DNA of 64,000 bases from contig CM065176.1 of assembly GCA_033026295.1 (NCBI GenBank), positions 10,705,945-10,769,944 on the forward strand, given 5' to 3'. Of the stretch, positions 42,501 to 56,200 are shown piece by piece. The stretch comes from Channa striata. Its lineage: Eukaryota; Chordata; Actinopteri; Anabantiformes; Channidae. The notes beneath the pieces are model-generated. The model did not search any database. It saw only the letters and a program-made list of their open reading frames with translations, and had not been told where the DNA came from. Both the position numbers and the translations under genes were made by a program. Position 1 is the first letter of the stretch, and each line of letters starts with the position of its first letter.

Positions 42501-43780
42501 TTAGGCGCCACAACAAATATATATTGTGTGTGTGTTTGTGATAAAGGGGATTCTGTGTAGGCATCGATATTTAGGTTCGAAATGACACCAAAATTGCACT
42601 ATACCACTAATCACCATAAACCCAGCCTGAGCCACACCTCTTCTGCAATCAAGTTCGCCAGTGCCAGGAAAATTGCAAAAGCAGGGGCAGCCTAAAAAAA
42701 TACAGATTACCGCTGAGGAAAATTGCATAACACCTGCTTTTGAGCGAACGTTGTCTTTGTTCCTGCAGGAAAGTATTTTGTAAACATTACCTTACAAAAT
42801 ATTAAAGTGAAAAACCAGCTGTTAAGTGATGTTGATGTATGCTTCTTAAATGCTCCGCTGTTATGATTAAAAATAATGTAATAATTAAGATTCCTTGGAA
42901 GCTAAAACAAGATGGCACTGTGAAGGAGACACACGCGTCACTAGTTCTGGGGATGCACAGTATATTTGATTGGACAAAAGTGTAGGGTGGTTGCAGTGCA
43001 GGTTTAAAACAAGAACCTGTTTCAGACAAGGTTTCCAACAGGAGCTTGTAACACAGTAAATCTATATAGGAGATGCATGTTTCAGCTTGTAAACCAGACA
43101 CCGGCATGGTGTTAACTATAGTCTTAAATGGAGAACAGGTTTACCCACCTGTCTCACAATAGTACACAAAGGGGTTTGCGGCATATCAGCTTTGTTTTGA
43201 CAGTGCCAAAAAAAGAATAAATAGGCATAGTTTCTCCTGCATTGTCCTAGCTTCACTGCACACAGCTGTGTCATGAGAATCAGAGAAAAGCAATAACCGC
43301 CAAGATGGCACACACACACAACCAGCTTTCTGAATATAACAGGAGAACTGGTGAATTATTACCCCAGAGACTGCTGAGAAATACAGACATTTGGATAGGA
43401 GCAGACACGAGCCAGCTGGACGTGCACTGCTTCTGATAGTGTTTCCTGCTCTGGGCTGTGGGAGCTGTTGTGAAAGGGTGTGACTGAGACTCTCCAGGAA
43501 GGGTCAGAGGCAGAAGAGAGGCCTGCTTATTGGGGAAAGAGAAAGCAGCTTCTAGCTTCAGCGGATATGGAAATGTGGCGTATCAAACCTGCCTCCTCTG
43601 CCTTTAAATCAAGCTTGTGCTATTTTGTCTCCCTAGAGACCTGGGAACCACCCTCTCTCACCTGCAGGTGCTGTGGATGACTCGGTGCTGCCTACAAGAC
43701 CTAGATGGCATTTCTACTTTGTCCGCTCTGAAGGTAACGTTTGGTACCTTTGTGGAAAAACAGTCCAACTACTGAGAAAA

Positions 43781-43828
<48 letters not shown>

Positions 43829-46800
43829 ACATGATTAACAATAGTTTACACAGCAATATTTATCAATTCCTAAGTAGGAATGTATTAAATGTTGACCTGC
43901 TAAACTGTAACTCACTTACAATAACCAATTTAGATTCTTCATCTTGTTCATTTTGTTTATTTGCTAGAATTTTTAATCACACGTTTTCTTGTCCATATCT
44001 GCCTGACCCCCACCCCCCATCCCCCCTTTTTTTTCAGGAGTTGTATGTGGCCTATAACAATTTATCAGACCTGAGTCATATTTGCATGTTGGAGAGCCTG
44101 CAGGTGTTAGATCTGGAAGGAAATGATGTGGATGATTTAGTCCAGGTTCAGTATCTGGGGTTGTGTAGCAAACTCCAGGCACTTACCTTGGAGGGAAACC
44201 CTGTGTGTGTGCGCCCAAACCCCACTGTGACCCAGGTAGGGTAATATTGTGCTAATGTTGTATCATTATATCATAAATAAAATTACATGCACTTGTCACT
44301 ATATGCAAAAAGCAATGTCCCTTAAATAGGGTAACTCAGATCAGGTTTACCGCCCCTCTTTTATCCTTGTCAGATTCCTTGTTTGTCCTCTGTGATTCAA
44401 CCGACTCAGATTTTTGACAAGATAAGCATTGTTCCAAGAGACATTTGAGGAATTGGAGACCTAAAACCAACTTTATCTATAAATGTCATCTGACTGAATG
44501 TACTGTTCTTAAGACCAGTAGTCATTCCTCATTAGCAATTTTGTCAAAACACAAAAATATATATGAAGAAAATTTGATAGAGATGTGTGTGCTTTTATAG
44601 GTTGTCTGTGCTTTTTAAGTTCTCCCAGATAAACATATTGTGAACAACAGCTAAATACAGTCAGAGTCCACACAACTTGAAGGACCCATTAGTGCTAGTG
44701 TCAGAGCAATTTGTCAAAAGTTGGAATCCAATTGAAAACTGTTGAAGCTAAATTATAGCTTGAGCAAGGAGCTGGGCAGAGTTCCTGAAAAGGAAGTGTT
44801 GAATTCAGTTGATGTTGTAAAAGCCAACTCACGATTGCAACTTGTGGTTTGATGTTGGTATTATTCAGTTAGTTGTCTCTCCTGTCCTAGCATGCCCTCA
44901 TGGCTTTGACAGATAAGGACAGAAGTTCAAATAGCATGTGCTGAGACACGAAAGTATCAGTGTGATCCGATGCTCTGTATGTGGGTCTTCAACACACCAT
45001 ACAGATCATTTGGCTGAGAGGGAGCCATCGAAATAATTAAACCTAAAGCGAAACATAACTGACACGCTCTTTTGTGGAGACATGGGGACACAGACAAAGT
45101 GTTATAGTATTAAATTACAGCGCATGGGGTATTACGTGTAACTGGATATGCCGTGTAGAAGCTGCATTTTCACCTTTAGCCGATTCACACAGTGTGCTGA
45201 GTTTTTGGGCCACTGTGAATGTGTTTATTTACACCCACCAGCAGAGCATTAATTAGGAAACTAGGGCAATGAGGGAAGATGCTGAGCTGAATATGCATTA
45301 GGCCCGTGCTTTGTAGTGACTGAGGGGTTCTTGGGTTTGCTCTCTTGCCAAACTATCACTCCTTTTGCTCTCTCTTTCCACCACACACACACACAAACAG
45401 AAACACACCATCTTACTTCCTCTCACTCAGCCCTCATTCTCCTTCTTTTTTCTCTTTCGTTTCCTCTTTGCCAGTCCTTCACTTTCTTTCTTTTATTCAC
45501 AGCATTTGTGTTTTTGGGTGAAGGGCTAGAGTGCCAAGCTCTAATTTGATCGCTCAGTAGCTCGGTGATTTACTCGATTCTCTCTTCTCACTCTCTTTTG
45601 TCTCTCTGTGTGTGCTAATAAAGGCCAGACCCCAAGGCAAAGTGTTCATTGAAGTCTTTAGTAGCACTAGTTATTAACCTGCATAGCTTTATGTATTACC
45701 CCATTGTTAATAAGTAAAGTTTCACAGGAGACTTCAAACCTTCATATTGTTCAGAAATTAGTGCAGCATGATATCTGAAGTCTAACTTATGGGATGATGA
45801 TACCTTTTTACACATTTAGCATCGTCATGCTTAGACTGCTGGCAAACATCTAGTTTGGTTGACTATATAAACCAGTATTTTCTGGGACATACACTGAATC
45901 CACTGCATGTCTACTGTAGCAATATATGCATCAGTTACAGCGAGCAGGCAAAAAAAACACTTCAATAATGCACTCATAATTTTAATGCACTAAGTGCCAC
46001 ATGACATAAATCTGAACTAATTAGATCTGCATAAAATAATTGGATTGAAACCCTTTTGAGTTAAGTTAAATGTAAACTTAAGAATGTTCCCCTTACAGGC
46101 TCCCTCATTATCAAAGACACACTCTTGCTTGTGTCAGATGTGAGTGCCAATGTATACACCATGATGACATCTACATATACAGTAAAGTCATAATTTTAAA
46201 TGGATCATTCTGTACTCTGTCTCTCTCTTTTATGGGCTTCCATGCTTTTGCCCAGACTGCAGACTACAGTTATCGAGCTTCGGTGAGGGAGTTGGTCCCA
46301 CAGCTGCGTTACCTAGACAATGTAAGGGTGGAGGAGGACAGGGTGAGCTGCAGCAGCATCATGGGAGAGGACTGGGCCATTCTCCAAAACGCCATCAGAG
46401 ACTGCAACTTCTCTCCAAGTGCTACCGAAGGTGGTGTGTGCGTGTTTTGTTTTGACTCAGTCAGCTCAGACCAGTTAATTACAGCAATATTTTTAATGGG
46501 CTACTCATTTTTTTCTTAGTGGGGGAGACAGCAGACAGTGCATATCCTCACAGCAGACCCAGCTCAGCCAGACGCCCTGGTTCCAGCCTCTCCTGTGTTT
46601 GGCCCCTCTCATCTGCAGACTCCAGACCTCACACTGGCTCCAGATCCATGTCACCAACTGGGCCTGGAGTTCCCTCCTCTCTGGATGGAGACCTAGTTCT
46701 GCAGTCTCAAATCTAGCAGCGGTGACAGCAGAAACCAGCATCCTGACACATGGCAAGGCAAACCAGCAACTGCTTTTCACAGTCATGTTTCTGCTGTGGG

Positions 46801-49078
46801 ATTTTCCACTATTTGCCACTTTGTATTCACATTGAATTTAAGGATTGTTAATAACTTGTTTTTTACCCGGATCTCTTGTTGCCAAAAGCCATAAGAACTA
46901 CTCCCATCTCTACATTTTATATGGCTCTAGTGCCCATTGATTTTTCTCAGTATCTGCCTGTCCTGATTCTAAACTTTACTCAACACTGCCACCAAGAGGA
47001 CCTAATTTATGTCCTAAAAGACAGTCTTATCTGTTGATTTTTGAAGGAGCTGGTAAGAACCTGTTCTGTGGAAACCCAATCCAGGCTGTTCGGGCAAGGC
47101 GAAAAGAGTTAAGGGTATGTGGCATATGTTTGAACAACAAAATTTCTTACAGTTAAAACAGATTTACATTAATCAACTATCAAATGAATTAAGGAAAATC
47201 CGGCATTTCTTTCTTGAGTGTTTTGTGCACATTTTATGGGGTTTGATATGCTGATATTGCTGTCTGTCACCAGTACTTCATCTCTTCAATGTCATCTCAG
47301 TATAAAAAGCTAATTATCAGCAGGAGGATTGAAACTTGAGAGTATAGATGTGTTTTGGGAGCACACGGGATATGTGAAGGGCACAGTAGTGTTAGTAAGA
47401 CCTAAAAGATGGGGCTCTATACACAGTGCTGCAGTCAGTCTCCATGTTAACTTTCAATCCTGTCCAGTCTGCGCTTCTTGTTTTTTTGCCCTCCCTCTAT
47501 GTCTGAGCTTTAGCCAAGTGTCTATCCATAATTGATGTACTCAGCTCTTATGCTTCTATTAATTGGTTATTTACTAGCTTCTTGTCCTACCACCATAGTT
47601 ATTTTGCCTCTTTTCCCTCTCATAGACAGCACCCAGCAGGTCTACATTCACTCCCTGCCACCTACCCATATATATACCGGAGCACACATATGACCTTGAG
47701 GAGCCTGATGTTAGAGAACGTGGTGATGTGTTTGCTGAGCTTAGAGCCTGGAGGGAGCAACACAGCAGGTACCAACCACCTAAAATCCGCATTTTTTTCT
47801 TAACATACTAAATTATATAAAAGTTAAATTAAACCAGTGACAAGCCATGTATATTACATGGATTGGATCTAATAAATGTATCCACTGTGGGTCTACTGAG
47901 GACTGCATCTTTAATTCAGGATGAGTTGTTTTTCAGGCGTCTCAAAGCCATAGAGGTTGAAAGGATACCACAGGTCCTAGCAATTCAGCATATGCATAAA
48001 GAAGAGGAAGAAGATGACACTGAAGAAGGTTTTAGTGCTATGAGGGAGGACAGTAGTGAAGAGGAACATGAAGTGGAGGAGGGTGGTGACAACCTAGAGA
48101 CTGACTTACTAGTTTCCTCATTCCAGTCTCTTTCCCCAGGTGAATACTTTCTGAATAAAAATGCTTTTTTGGAGAGGACATAAAAATGTGAAGATAGTTT
48201 ACCCACAGTAACATCTAAGTTTAATCTTGTCTTTAATCTATACTTTTTTTAAAAAAACAGATCTGCATCAGCACAACGCTTTATTCCCGGATATGACCAC
48301 ACGTCCCTTGTTTTCAGAAACTACAGTGTCCCCTTCTCCCCCTCTCGGAGCCACAGCAGGTTCTGGTCATAACAAGCCACAAGGGATTCGTGCACGTAGA
48401 CTCCGATTTAGCCAGGGCAGTCCAAAACATTTAAAGGATGCCAGCAGAGTAGAATGCTTCGTTGGTACAGGTACAACAGCTGGAGAAGCAGAGCTGGCAA
48501 TCCAGAGGGTCCAGCAGGTTCAGAGGCCCGATGTGCCTTTGCTTCTCCAGGCTGGATACATACCCCACCTGCCTCCTACAACTTATGATAGACTCACTTA
48601 CCCATGGTACGGCTTTATTAAAGACTACTTTCATATGCTGTATTAATGTGTATGTATTTTACACACTAAAAAACACTACATTTATGTCGTTTAAAGGTCC
48701 TGTATAGGTTATATTTTTTATTTATTTTTAAAAAGATCTTAATCCATCTTTAAACATAATTTATCAGTGAATGTTCAAGTCTAACTCACAGTATGATCCT
48801 TTTGGATTAAAATTCTTCCAAATTGTGACCAGTTGCCTATTGGCTAGCACTTTTTACTTGATTTAGCTATAATTGTTGTTATTGTAATAACATTTTGTAA
48901 AACACATTCCCTGTTTTTCAGCATGGACATGAATGTATCCACCATACGATCTGGCAACAAGCATAAAGTCTCCAAGCTCCGGGACAGACCAGTGATTACC
49001 CGACCTCACACAGCCAGGGCAGCTTTACAGAAACACCACATACTCCAGTCCTGCAGAGGGAGCTCACAATCAGACTGA
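39591..49078 (+). CDS. lrrc56: leucine-rich repeat-containing protein 56, with reading-frame conflict in exon 7
   Basis: LRRC56 (ODA8 in Chlamydomonas) helps deliver axonemal dynein arms in cilia; human loss causes primary ciliary dyskinesia. Twelve coding exons: 39591-39755, 39916-40003, 41527-41587, 43637-43733, 44038-44235, 46256-46430, 46520-46752, 47047-47114, 47626-47768, 47937-48139, 48261-48606, 48922-49078. LRR region: VELCIDTQENTLGNFG, LPKLVQLKLNNSRI, LQVLWMTRCCLQDLDGIS, ELYVAYNNLSDLSHI, LQVLDLEGNDVDDL, LQALTLEGNPVC, then the LRR cap YRASVRELVPQLRYLD. Conserved later blocks are ILTHG/GAGKNLFCGNPIQAVRARR and DVFAELRAWREQHSR, matching human LTHGAGQVLCGNP and LRAWREHG. The C-terminal half is low-complexity and acidic. 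The exon total is 1,934 bp, one short of a multiple of three. In the likely frame, exon 7 meets TAG at 46,714, yet its end and all later exons are conserved in another frame. The intron after exon 7 appears to use a GC donor. Confidence 0.85.
40135..41282 (+). mobile_element. degenerate Tc1/mariner transposon
   Basis: It lies in lrrc56 intron 2. Termini CAGTCAGATTCATAAATATT and AATATTTATGAACCTGACTG are inverted repeats flanked on both sides by TA (40,133-40,134 and 41,283-41,284), the Tc1/mariner target. Near 40,961-41,000 the plus strand still reads DWPSQSPDLIPVEQ, the hallmark motif around the last catalytic acidic residue of Tc1 transposases. The frame is broken elsewhere by stops and shifts, so the 1,148-bp copy is inactive. 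The termini match the copy in hras intron 1. Confidence 0.85.
43785..43825. repeat. (TA)n microsatellite
   Basis: About 40 bases of uninterrupted TA alternation in lrrc56 intron 4, just downstream of exon 4. Directly visible. Confidence 0.9.
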
Positions 49079-49146
49079 CACCAGAATGGGCTGATGTGCT
49101 GCCTATTCAGCAATCAATTAAATTAATATATCCAGTATCCTTTTTT

Positions 49147-49152
49147 AATAAA
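49147..49152 (+). terminator. lrrc56: lrrc56 polyadenylation signal (proximal)
   Basis: AATAAA lies 69 bp after the lrrc56 stop codon. A second AATAAA at 49,500-49,505 could give a longer 3' UTR. Confidence 0.5.
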
Positions 49153-49505
49153 CATAAATATATGAGTAAGATATGACTGTTTTATATCCTTACAACATAG
49201 CATTCAGGCCAGGTGTATTAGGATTACCAGTGTCTTATCATGTTGTCTTTTTTTTTTTTTTAATTTTAAAAAGAATTCACTTGATATTCAAACCATTTCC
49301 AGTTCTGTTGGGTCTCATTAGCATGACAACATTTACTGAATGGATAACTCATAGTGTTTAATGTGTTGTATAATGAGTGATTTTTTAATTAATGTAAGTA
49401 ACAGTGTAGTTGGTGGATTTCTATGCTCAGATAACCCCTTTAGTGCTGCTGAGTTATTGGTTTTATGATGGCTGGAGAAACATTCATATAACATATTCCA
49501 ATAAA

Positions 49506-52500
49506 TACCTTATATTTGCAATTCTCAGGTTTTGTTATTGAATTATTATAAGTCAAGTGCTACCTTGTACCCAATTTAACCGCTGTATTTAAATCAATTT
49601 AAATCTTAATCAGACCACTATTTTTCATTAACACTGTGCTGTGAGGGCAATAATGTGAAATAGTTGGGCCAAGATTTTGTCCAGTGACTGCAATGTTCTC
49701 ACATTCACAGTGTAATAGTTTCATTTCACCACTTGAGGGTACTATCAGTAAAGTGGAGCAAACAATCTTTCAAATCCACCACCTCAAAACAGAAGGTTAA
49801 TTTCAGTTTTGTCCACATTTTGAACAGTAAAGTGTAATGACACAGTGAAATGACATTTACTTCCATGAGAGTGTGATTTACACAATACACATCCCAGCAT
49901 GAAGCATGCCAAAGCAGTTTGCAACTTTTATGCTCTGCTAATATATATGCATATTGATTAATAGATTTAATTATCAAATCAGTTTGAAGTTTATAGGTTC
50001 TAACTCGGACATTCCCTATTGTTTTCAAATAGCAATGGGAAATTACACTTCCACTGCACTATGAAGGAAAGTTTCAGACTGATTTTGTCCTGACTCACAC
50101 TTGAGAATTACGTTGCTTGGGTAGATGACATTCACAGAGGTAGTCACATTTAATACATTGGAAGTCCTCAGGGCATGCAATTTTGAGAGTAGTATTTTGT
50201 TTTGTATCTGTCACACCAATCTTTACATAGTTCAAGTTCAGGTGAACCCCTGCATTTCTAATGCATGAATACTTGACACGTGTGAAAAGTCCAAGACACT
50301 TTAGAAAGCACTTTGCATGACTCTGTCATCTGTGCTCCTGCTCTGTCCACAAAAACAGGATGTGAATAAGTCTGTCAAAGTAGCAAGGCTAAAGCAGTCA
50401 TTAAACCTTAAGAGCACGGCTAATACTCCTGACCACAGTATTAGATTAAATATGTACACATGCCAGAAATGGGAACGCGTGACGTGTGTATACATGCAAG
50501 GGTGCATAGCTGGTGATTCATGAGACAGCTCTTATGTAATAGGCTATGTTAGTGCATTTCTTCTAGCGACTCTTTCCATCAGTAAATGTGTCTCTATCAT
50601 CTTCTCACACTGGTGCTTCATTTGTGCGATGGCTCGGCTCTCTTGCAACACCGTCACCATCTCGCATCTCAAGACACAGATGGAGGAGGATGGAAAGGAC
50701 AGGCATTTTATGGTGGGAAAGTGGGACGGTGTGTCCACCTACTCTCTCTGAATTGTCTTGTAATTTGAGTGAAAGGCATCATTCTCACAGCTGGTCAGGG
50801 CCAGAGGCCTGTTATGGCCTGTGAGAAGCTTCTTCCACTCCTCAGATGTGACAAGCTAGGGCCTGGTTTTATTTGTGGCTTTGGGTTTCTGAGTGTTGTA
50901 AGAAAAACTGAATTATATTAAAACTTATATTTAGTGGAGCTTCAGTTTCAGTACTATAATGAGTTTCTGTAATTATGTATTTTGAGTTACACTGTTGTCA
51001 AACACGTTTTTCCTTCTAAAAATATGCTATATATAGCTAATATAAAACAACAACAACAAAAGTCCTGCTGGGTCAAATAAACATACACATACGCAAGATA
51101 AATAAACTGCAAATATAAACTGAAACAGTTATCAGATGGAAATGATGTGATGAAGTTATGATCTTGTGAGGTATGTGATAGTTACATTCCATGAAAGACA
51201 AAGCTCCCAGAGACAGATCCACCTCCATGCAGAACTGCTGTACCTTCCTGTTGTTAATGCAGCTTAAAATGATTGGTGAAAATAAATAACATGGAAACTC
51301 TTAGTGACAAACCAGACAGCCATTAAAATATATATTTTCATTATAAGAGAATGGAGTACTTTATTATCAGAGAAGTCATCCTTCTTGTTTTGACTGGAGA
51401 TAGGTCACTTTTCCTAGGCGTTGTTACTGAAAATACCTACAGTATGAGTTCAGACAGGCCCAGAAGAAGCTGTTTGTACAGTACATGTAAGACCATAGGG
51501 TCTTGCCACAAGGAACATTCCATTCCCTGCAAGATATTTAGACTGCATAACTCATTTTCAGTTGACAGCTTTACAACTACAGGCAGACAGGCAGTCCATA
51601 ATGGTATACAAAATGCATAAATTTTATCACAAATACTGCCTCATATTTACAGTTATCTAAATTAAGCCAAACCTTCTTAGTAACAAGCGAGGCGATAAAC
51701 CTGCTGCTGAGGGAGTATATTCCGAGGAACTGTAAATGGTAAAGTTGTTCTCTTTGTGCTGATGTAAAGAGCTTTTCATAACCTGAGTTTAGCTGCTTTG
51801 CCTTTCACATTGTTAAACCCACATAATCACCATGCAAATTCTTTGTATAAAAAACATTTGATATCAAGAACAGAAAAGGAAAAAGCCTACTTCATGTTGT
51901 TGGGAAATGTAATATCATTGTATGAGTGAGCAAGTAAGTTGATATACCACAGCTAATACTGCATTTTTCACTCATTTTCTTTCAAGGTCATGTGTTCAGT
52001 AGAGCAGCAAGAGGTGAGGGAGTCACCTTATATTCAAGAGGAAGGGGAGAGTTGCTGTGGGACAAGGATAGAAAACTGTGTCCTTGCTTCCTAACACCAT
52101 TTTTAAATAAAATTACCTTGGCCTTCTTCTAGAGAAAGTTCAAAATGTTTCAGATGATTCAGTTAGTTCAGGTAATCTTATTTTATCTCATAATGCATGT
52201 TTGATAATCTACAGTATCCCAACAAAAGAAAGCCACAGACAGCTGCTGCAACTGTCTGCTTTGTGATTCCTTCAGCTGTTTCCTTTGGATTTATCTGCAT
52301 ACAATATATATGATGTATGATTATTTTTTACCAACAATATTTAATAATTAAATTAATCTAAGATTTTGTTTTAGTAATTCATCACTGTATTCATACTAAG
52401 ACACGTACATTTAGCCTACACATTCTTAAAGTCTGTCAGAAGTGTTGTTACCCCTGTATTATATCTTGAGATGAATGACATAATCACTATTCTTTTTGTT

Positions 52501-52880
52501 TTGGAAACAACACTTTATTCATTGTTTGTGAAAAAAAGTTACAATTGGAATTACAACCTTCTGCTGTAACAGTTCCTCTTCATCACAGCTGAAACACATG
52601 CTACAACCTGCTTTAGATTTTGAATGGAACATTCTTTGCATGATTGCAGCATTTTTTTCAGAAACACCTTTCTCCCCATTGATTCTGTGAATTTTCAATA
52701 TTTTTTCTGAGTATAGGGGCTAAGGTATATTTTGAGACTTAGACAACATGTATATTAATATTTTAGAATTTGACTTTAATACACATCCCATAAATATAAC
52801 TATAGTTCAAAACATTTGTTGTGACATTTCTCTGTCGACATATTATTATTATTATTATTTTAATATTTGTAGTAGGACCT
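49506..52880. other. intergenic, no gene recognised
   Basis: AT-rich sequence without supported exons, RNA genes or recognised transposon. Short open frames here show no family resemblance or paired splice sites. An (ATT)n run lies at about 52,843-52,860. Confidence 0.5.
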
Positions 52881-52899
52881 GATCACTTTAGGATTTAAC

Positions 52900-53059
52900 G
52901 TTCGCGATTGCTGCATTTAATTTGAAAGGGTTGTCCGGATGCCGTGCAGGTTCTACTTCCGGGATGGGTTTACTCCAGCGTGCGTCGCGTTCGTCGACGG
53001 ACGCTACAGGATGAATTCTCAGGTTTTCCGTCACACCAGCGTCGACTCCTGAAGCACAT
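52900..53059 (+). promoter_or_regulatory. CpG-rich start-site-like segment with splice donor (orphan first exon?)
   Basis: A short CpG-dense island (cgtgcgtcgcgttcgtcgac at about 52,979-52,998 and flanking CpGs) stands out from AT-rich surroundings. It ends in a strong donor CACAT/GTAAGT with GT at 53,060-53,061. An ATG at about 53,011 opens only a 13-codon frame closed by TGA, so it would be leader. This looks like the first non-coding exon of a plus-strand gene. No matching downstream coding exon was found in the window. Confidence 0.35.
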
Positions 53060-53299
53060 GTAAGTTTATAATATCTGGTGTTTCATATTCTGGCAGAATA
53101 TTACGCAGCGGAGATGTTTCGAGAACCGATGCAACAAGTGTCGACTGCACCTGCAGGGCGGCGCAGGCTGACGGAGGGAAGGATGCCCAACTTTTCTCAT
53201 GCAGGCTCGTTTTTAGGACCAGCTTCCTGTTACAATATGCACATGATATTGTTATTTTGCTGGTAGTATTTATTTTATTGTTATTATAGTTCCGTACGT

Positions 53300-56200
53300 C
53301 TTCTGTGCACGTCACTAGTCCTAAACACTCACAGCTGGAAACATGGTTCCAACTCTGCCATGTTAAGTATAGTGAGGAGAGGAGTGTGTGCTGAAAGCTA
53401 ATGTACAGTCATTTTATATTTCATGTTGTTATGAACGTTTATTTTTAATGGAAGTCAATGGGACTCTTCGATGTTGTTCATGTGTGAAAAGAAAACACAC
53501 ATATGAAACACACGTGGTTCAAGTGTTTAGTGACTTCAATTTCATCTGTGGAATAACATCAATTGTGCAGAAAAATGTTTTTTTATTACTTACTTACAGC
53601 TGTTTCTGGACATTTAGTTCATTAGGATAATTTATATGTCCATCTAAAATTGAAGCCACAACAATAAAATTGTAAAAAAAAAAATGCAAATAACACTAAT
53701 ACTTAATTACAGCAGAATTTAACATAAATAGATTACTGTGCTCAACTATCAATATAAATGTTAACGTTAATTTTTGTTTTGTTTAGTACAGTTGTACCTG
53801 CTGCATCAATTCCCCCAAAGGATATAATCTTTTTAAGATTGATCAGTTCAGAAACATTGGCTGACAATATAGTGTAAATTTGGTGCTTGTCGCTGGTGAT
53901 TAACCTGAACTAACCTGCAGTTTTACTGATATATCTACTCCAAACAGCAACATCTGGATTACATTAACATGTACCACACATGTCCTTGTGTTGATCAGTC
54001 GTTGCCTTCCTTTGTACCTGTTGCCTCACAGTTTTTGGTCTGATAAAATAAGATTTTTTTTTGTGTCTATTGTTTTCTTATACTTCCTTTACTTCTCAAC
54101 TTCTGTTTTTACTCTTTCTTTTTTACTTCCCTCTAATATAGTTTTCTTCCCCTTCTCTCTATTTATTCCACATCACTGATTGCTCATAAGTGAAAACTTC
54201 AAATGTCTGTTTTGGCCTCGTCATGGTTTGGGGATAAACATTTAATAAATGGAAGCAATAATGTTTTTGCAAGTAGTTTGTAGTCCTTCTTTTCTGATTA
54301 GTTTTAAAGTAACTGAGAATGAGGTCAGGGTGAGAAGAAGATGCTGTTCTGTTACAGCTAGATATTTTAAATTTTGTTGTGCACAGTAATGCAGTCTAAA
54401 TTGATATAGTATTTACTTCCACTGTTTTCCAATAATAAGGCCACTTCGTTCATAATACTAAAACAAATTGAAAAGTGCAGCAGAGGTTGATAGGAAAGTA
54501 TTTTGTTGCCTGTCATCCTGGTCTCCTCCAGACAGTCCTTCCACTGTGATTCATCTGAGCACAACATTAGAGAAACCTATCATCATCTCAGAGACCTAAA
54601 CCTTTTCCTAATTTCCCCCCATCTACCTCATTGTCCGAATGTTAGGACTTTCAACACACATCCACTTTAAATCAAACTACCATGAGTAGAATACTTTGAA
54701 AGATGGATGTCAAGTTTGCTTTTAGAATTCAGGATTGTTAAATCAAGTAATAACTGTCAGCTACAAATGTTTTCATCATCATTGGATCAGAACAATGGTA
54801 TAGAATAATTATATACAACCTGGTGTCTTCTAATATGTTATGAGGTATTGAATCTGATGTTCACATGATTTCTACATGCATTATACAGTAGAAATGTGCA
54901 CTACAGCTTTTACTTTCCAGGCAAAACATCCAGGCAAACTGACAAACCATTTAGGAAGATTACTGAGATCTAGACCGTCCTTTTTTCCTATTCAGTGTCG
55001 TCTAGCGCTTGATCAAGGGTTTTCTTAATGCATCCATAAGGTTATGGCCTTACATTTGTAAAGTGCCTTGAGATAACTTAGTTGTAATTTTGCATAAATT
55101 GAATTGAATTAAAGAAAATCTGCTCTGCAGTTCACATTTCAGGATGTTGATGATCCAAAGCAAACAGCTAAAACGGCACTGCGGTGGCTTTGGGGCAAGC
55201 CTGTGTTCTTGAACATGAGAGTTTTCATAGATCTTCAGAGAATCTACCAGAAGGAATTGGATAAAGCACTCAAATCCATCTGTGCAACATTTCAGCTTAG
55301 AACTAAATAAATAGAGGGTGGTTTTGAAAATAGATTGCTATTAAAACAACATAGTGTGGTTAAGTCTGCAGTGCTTAGCAATGTTGCTTAATTGTACTTA
55401 GGTTTTTACTCCTTTACTAGAATGCTTTTAATCTAATTATTATCATTAGCTCTTATCTTCAAGCTGCACGTTCCATCTGCAAAAATATTCCCTGAATCTG
55501 TGGTAAGAGCCAGAATGTGCCTCTTATCTCCTGACAGGCTGATACAAGATTGTTAATCCTCAGGTAGTCCTCTCAATTACCTTTTTTTTTTTTTAAATCA
55601 ATAGCTGAGGCTCAAACTTGTCTTTGTTGTCCATGCTTTGAATGCTATCGGCTTCCTCAGCCTCTCTTGCTGTGGCTCATCAGCTATCCTGTCACATTCG
55701 TGCTGTAGAGAGGTAATTGGACCCCTTCTCACTTGGTAAATACTTTTCTAAAAACGAGACGTACCTGCCACCACTGAAGTAGGATAATTTCCTGGTGCTG
55801 AGGTGCCAGGAAAGGCAGATGATTGTTCAAGTTCACAGTATATCGCTGAGAAAGTTCAGTGATTCAGTCTGAGTAATAAGCACGTTCTCGTAACATTTGT
55901 AGACTGTCTCTCTGTTCTGCTCTGAATTTATGTTGGAGAGCCTCACTATAATTTAGTTTACTACACTGGGGAGATGCCAGTGTGCTCAATAAAAATATGA
56001 TGCACTTCACATTCTCTGAGATTTAAAGTGTGAGGTCTGTGTTTAGTACATCTAAATCTAAAATTTGTACAATTACTATTCGACCATCTGGCTCAGGATG
56101 CAACATAAAACAATTGATGTAAAACAGTTGACTATTAATTCTGTAAGATGCCAAACACTAGTCTTGCAGAGTTTTTTGTTTTAATATGAGAAGGTCCAGT

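Noticed and set aside
43741..44244. 167-aa plus-strand frame read as one exon
   Set aside because: It runs through the (TA)n repeat. The true lrrc56 exon begins after the TTTTTTTTCAG acceptor at 44,038.
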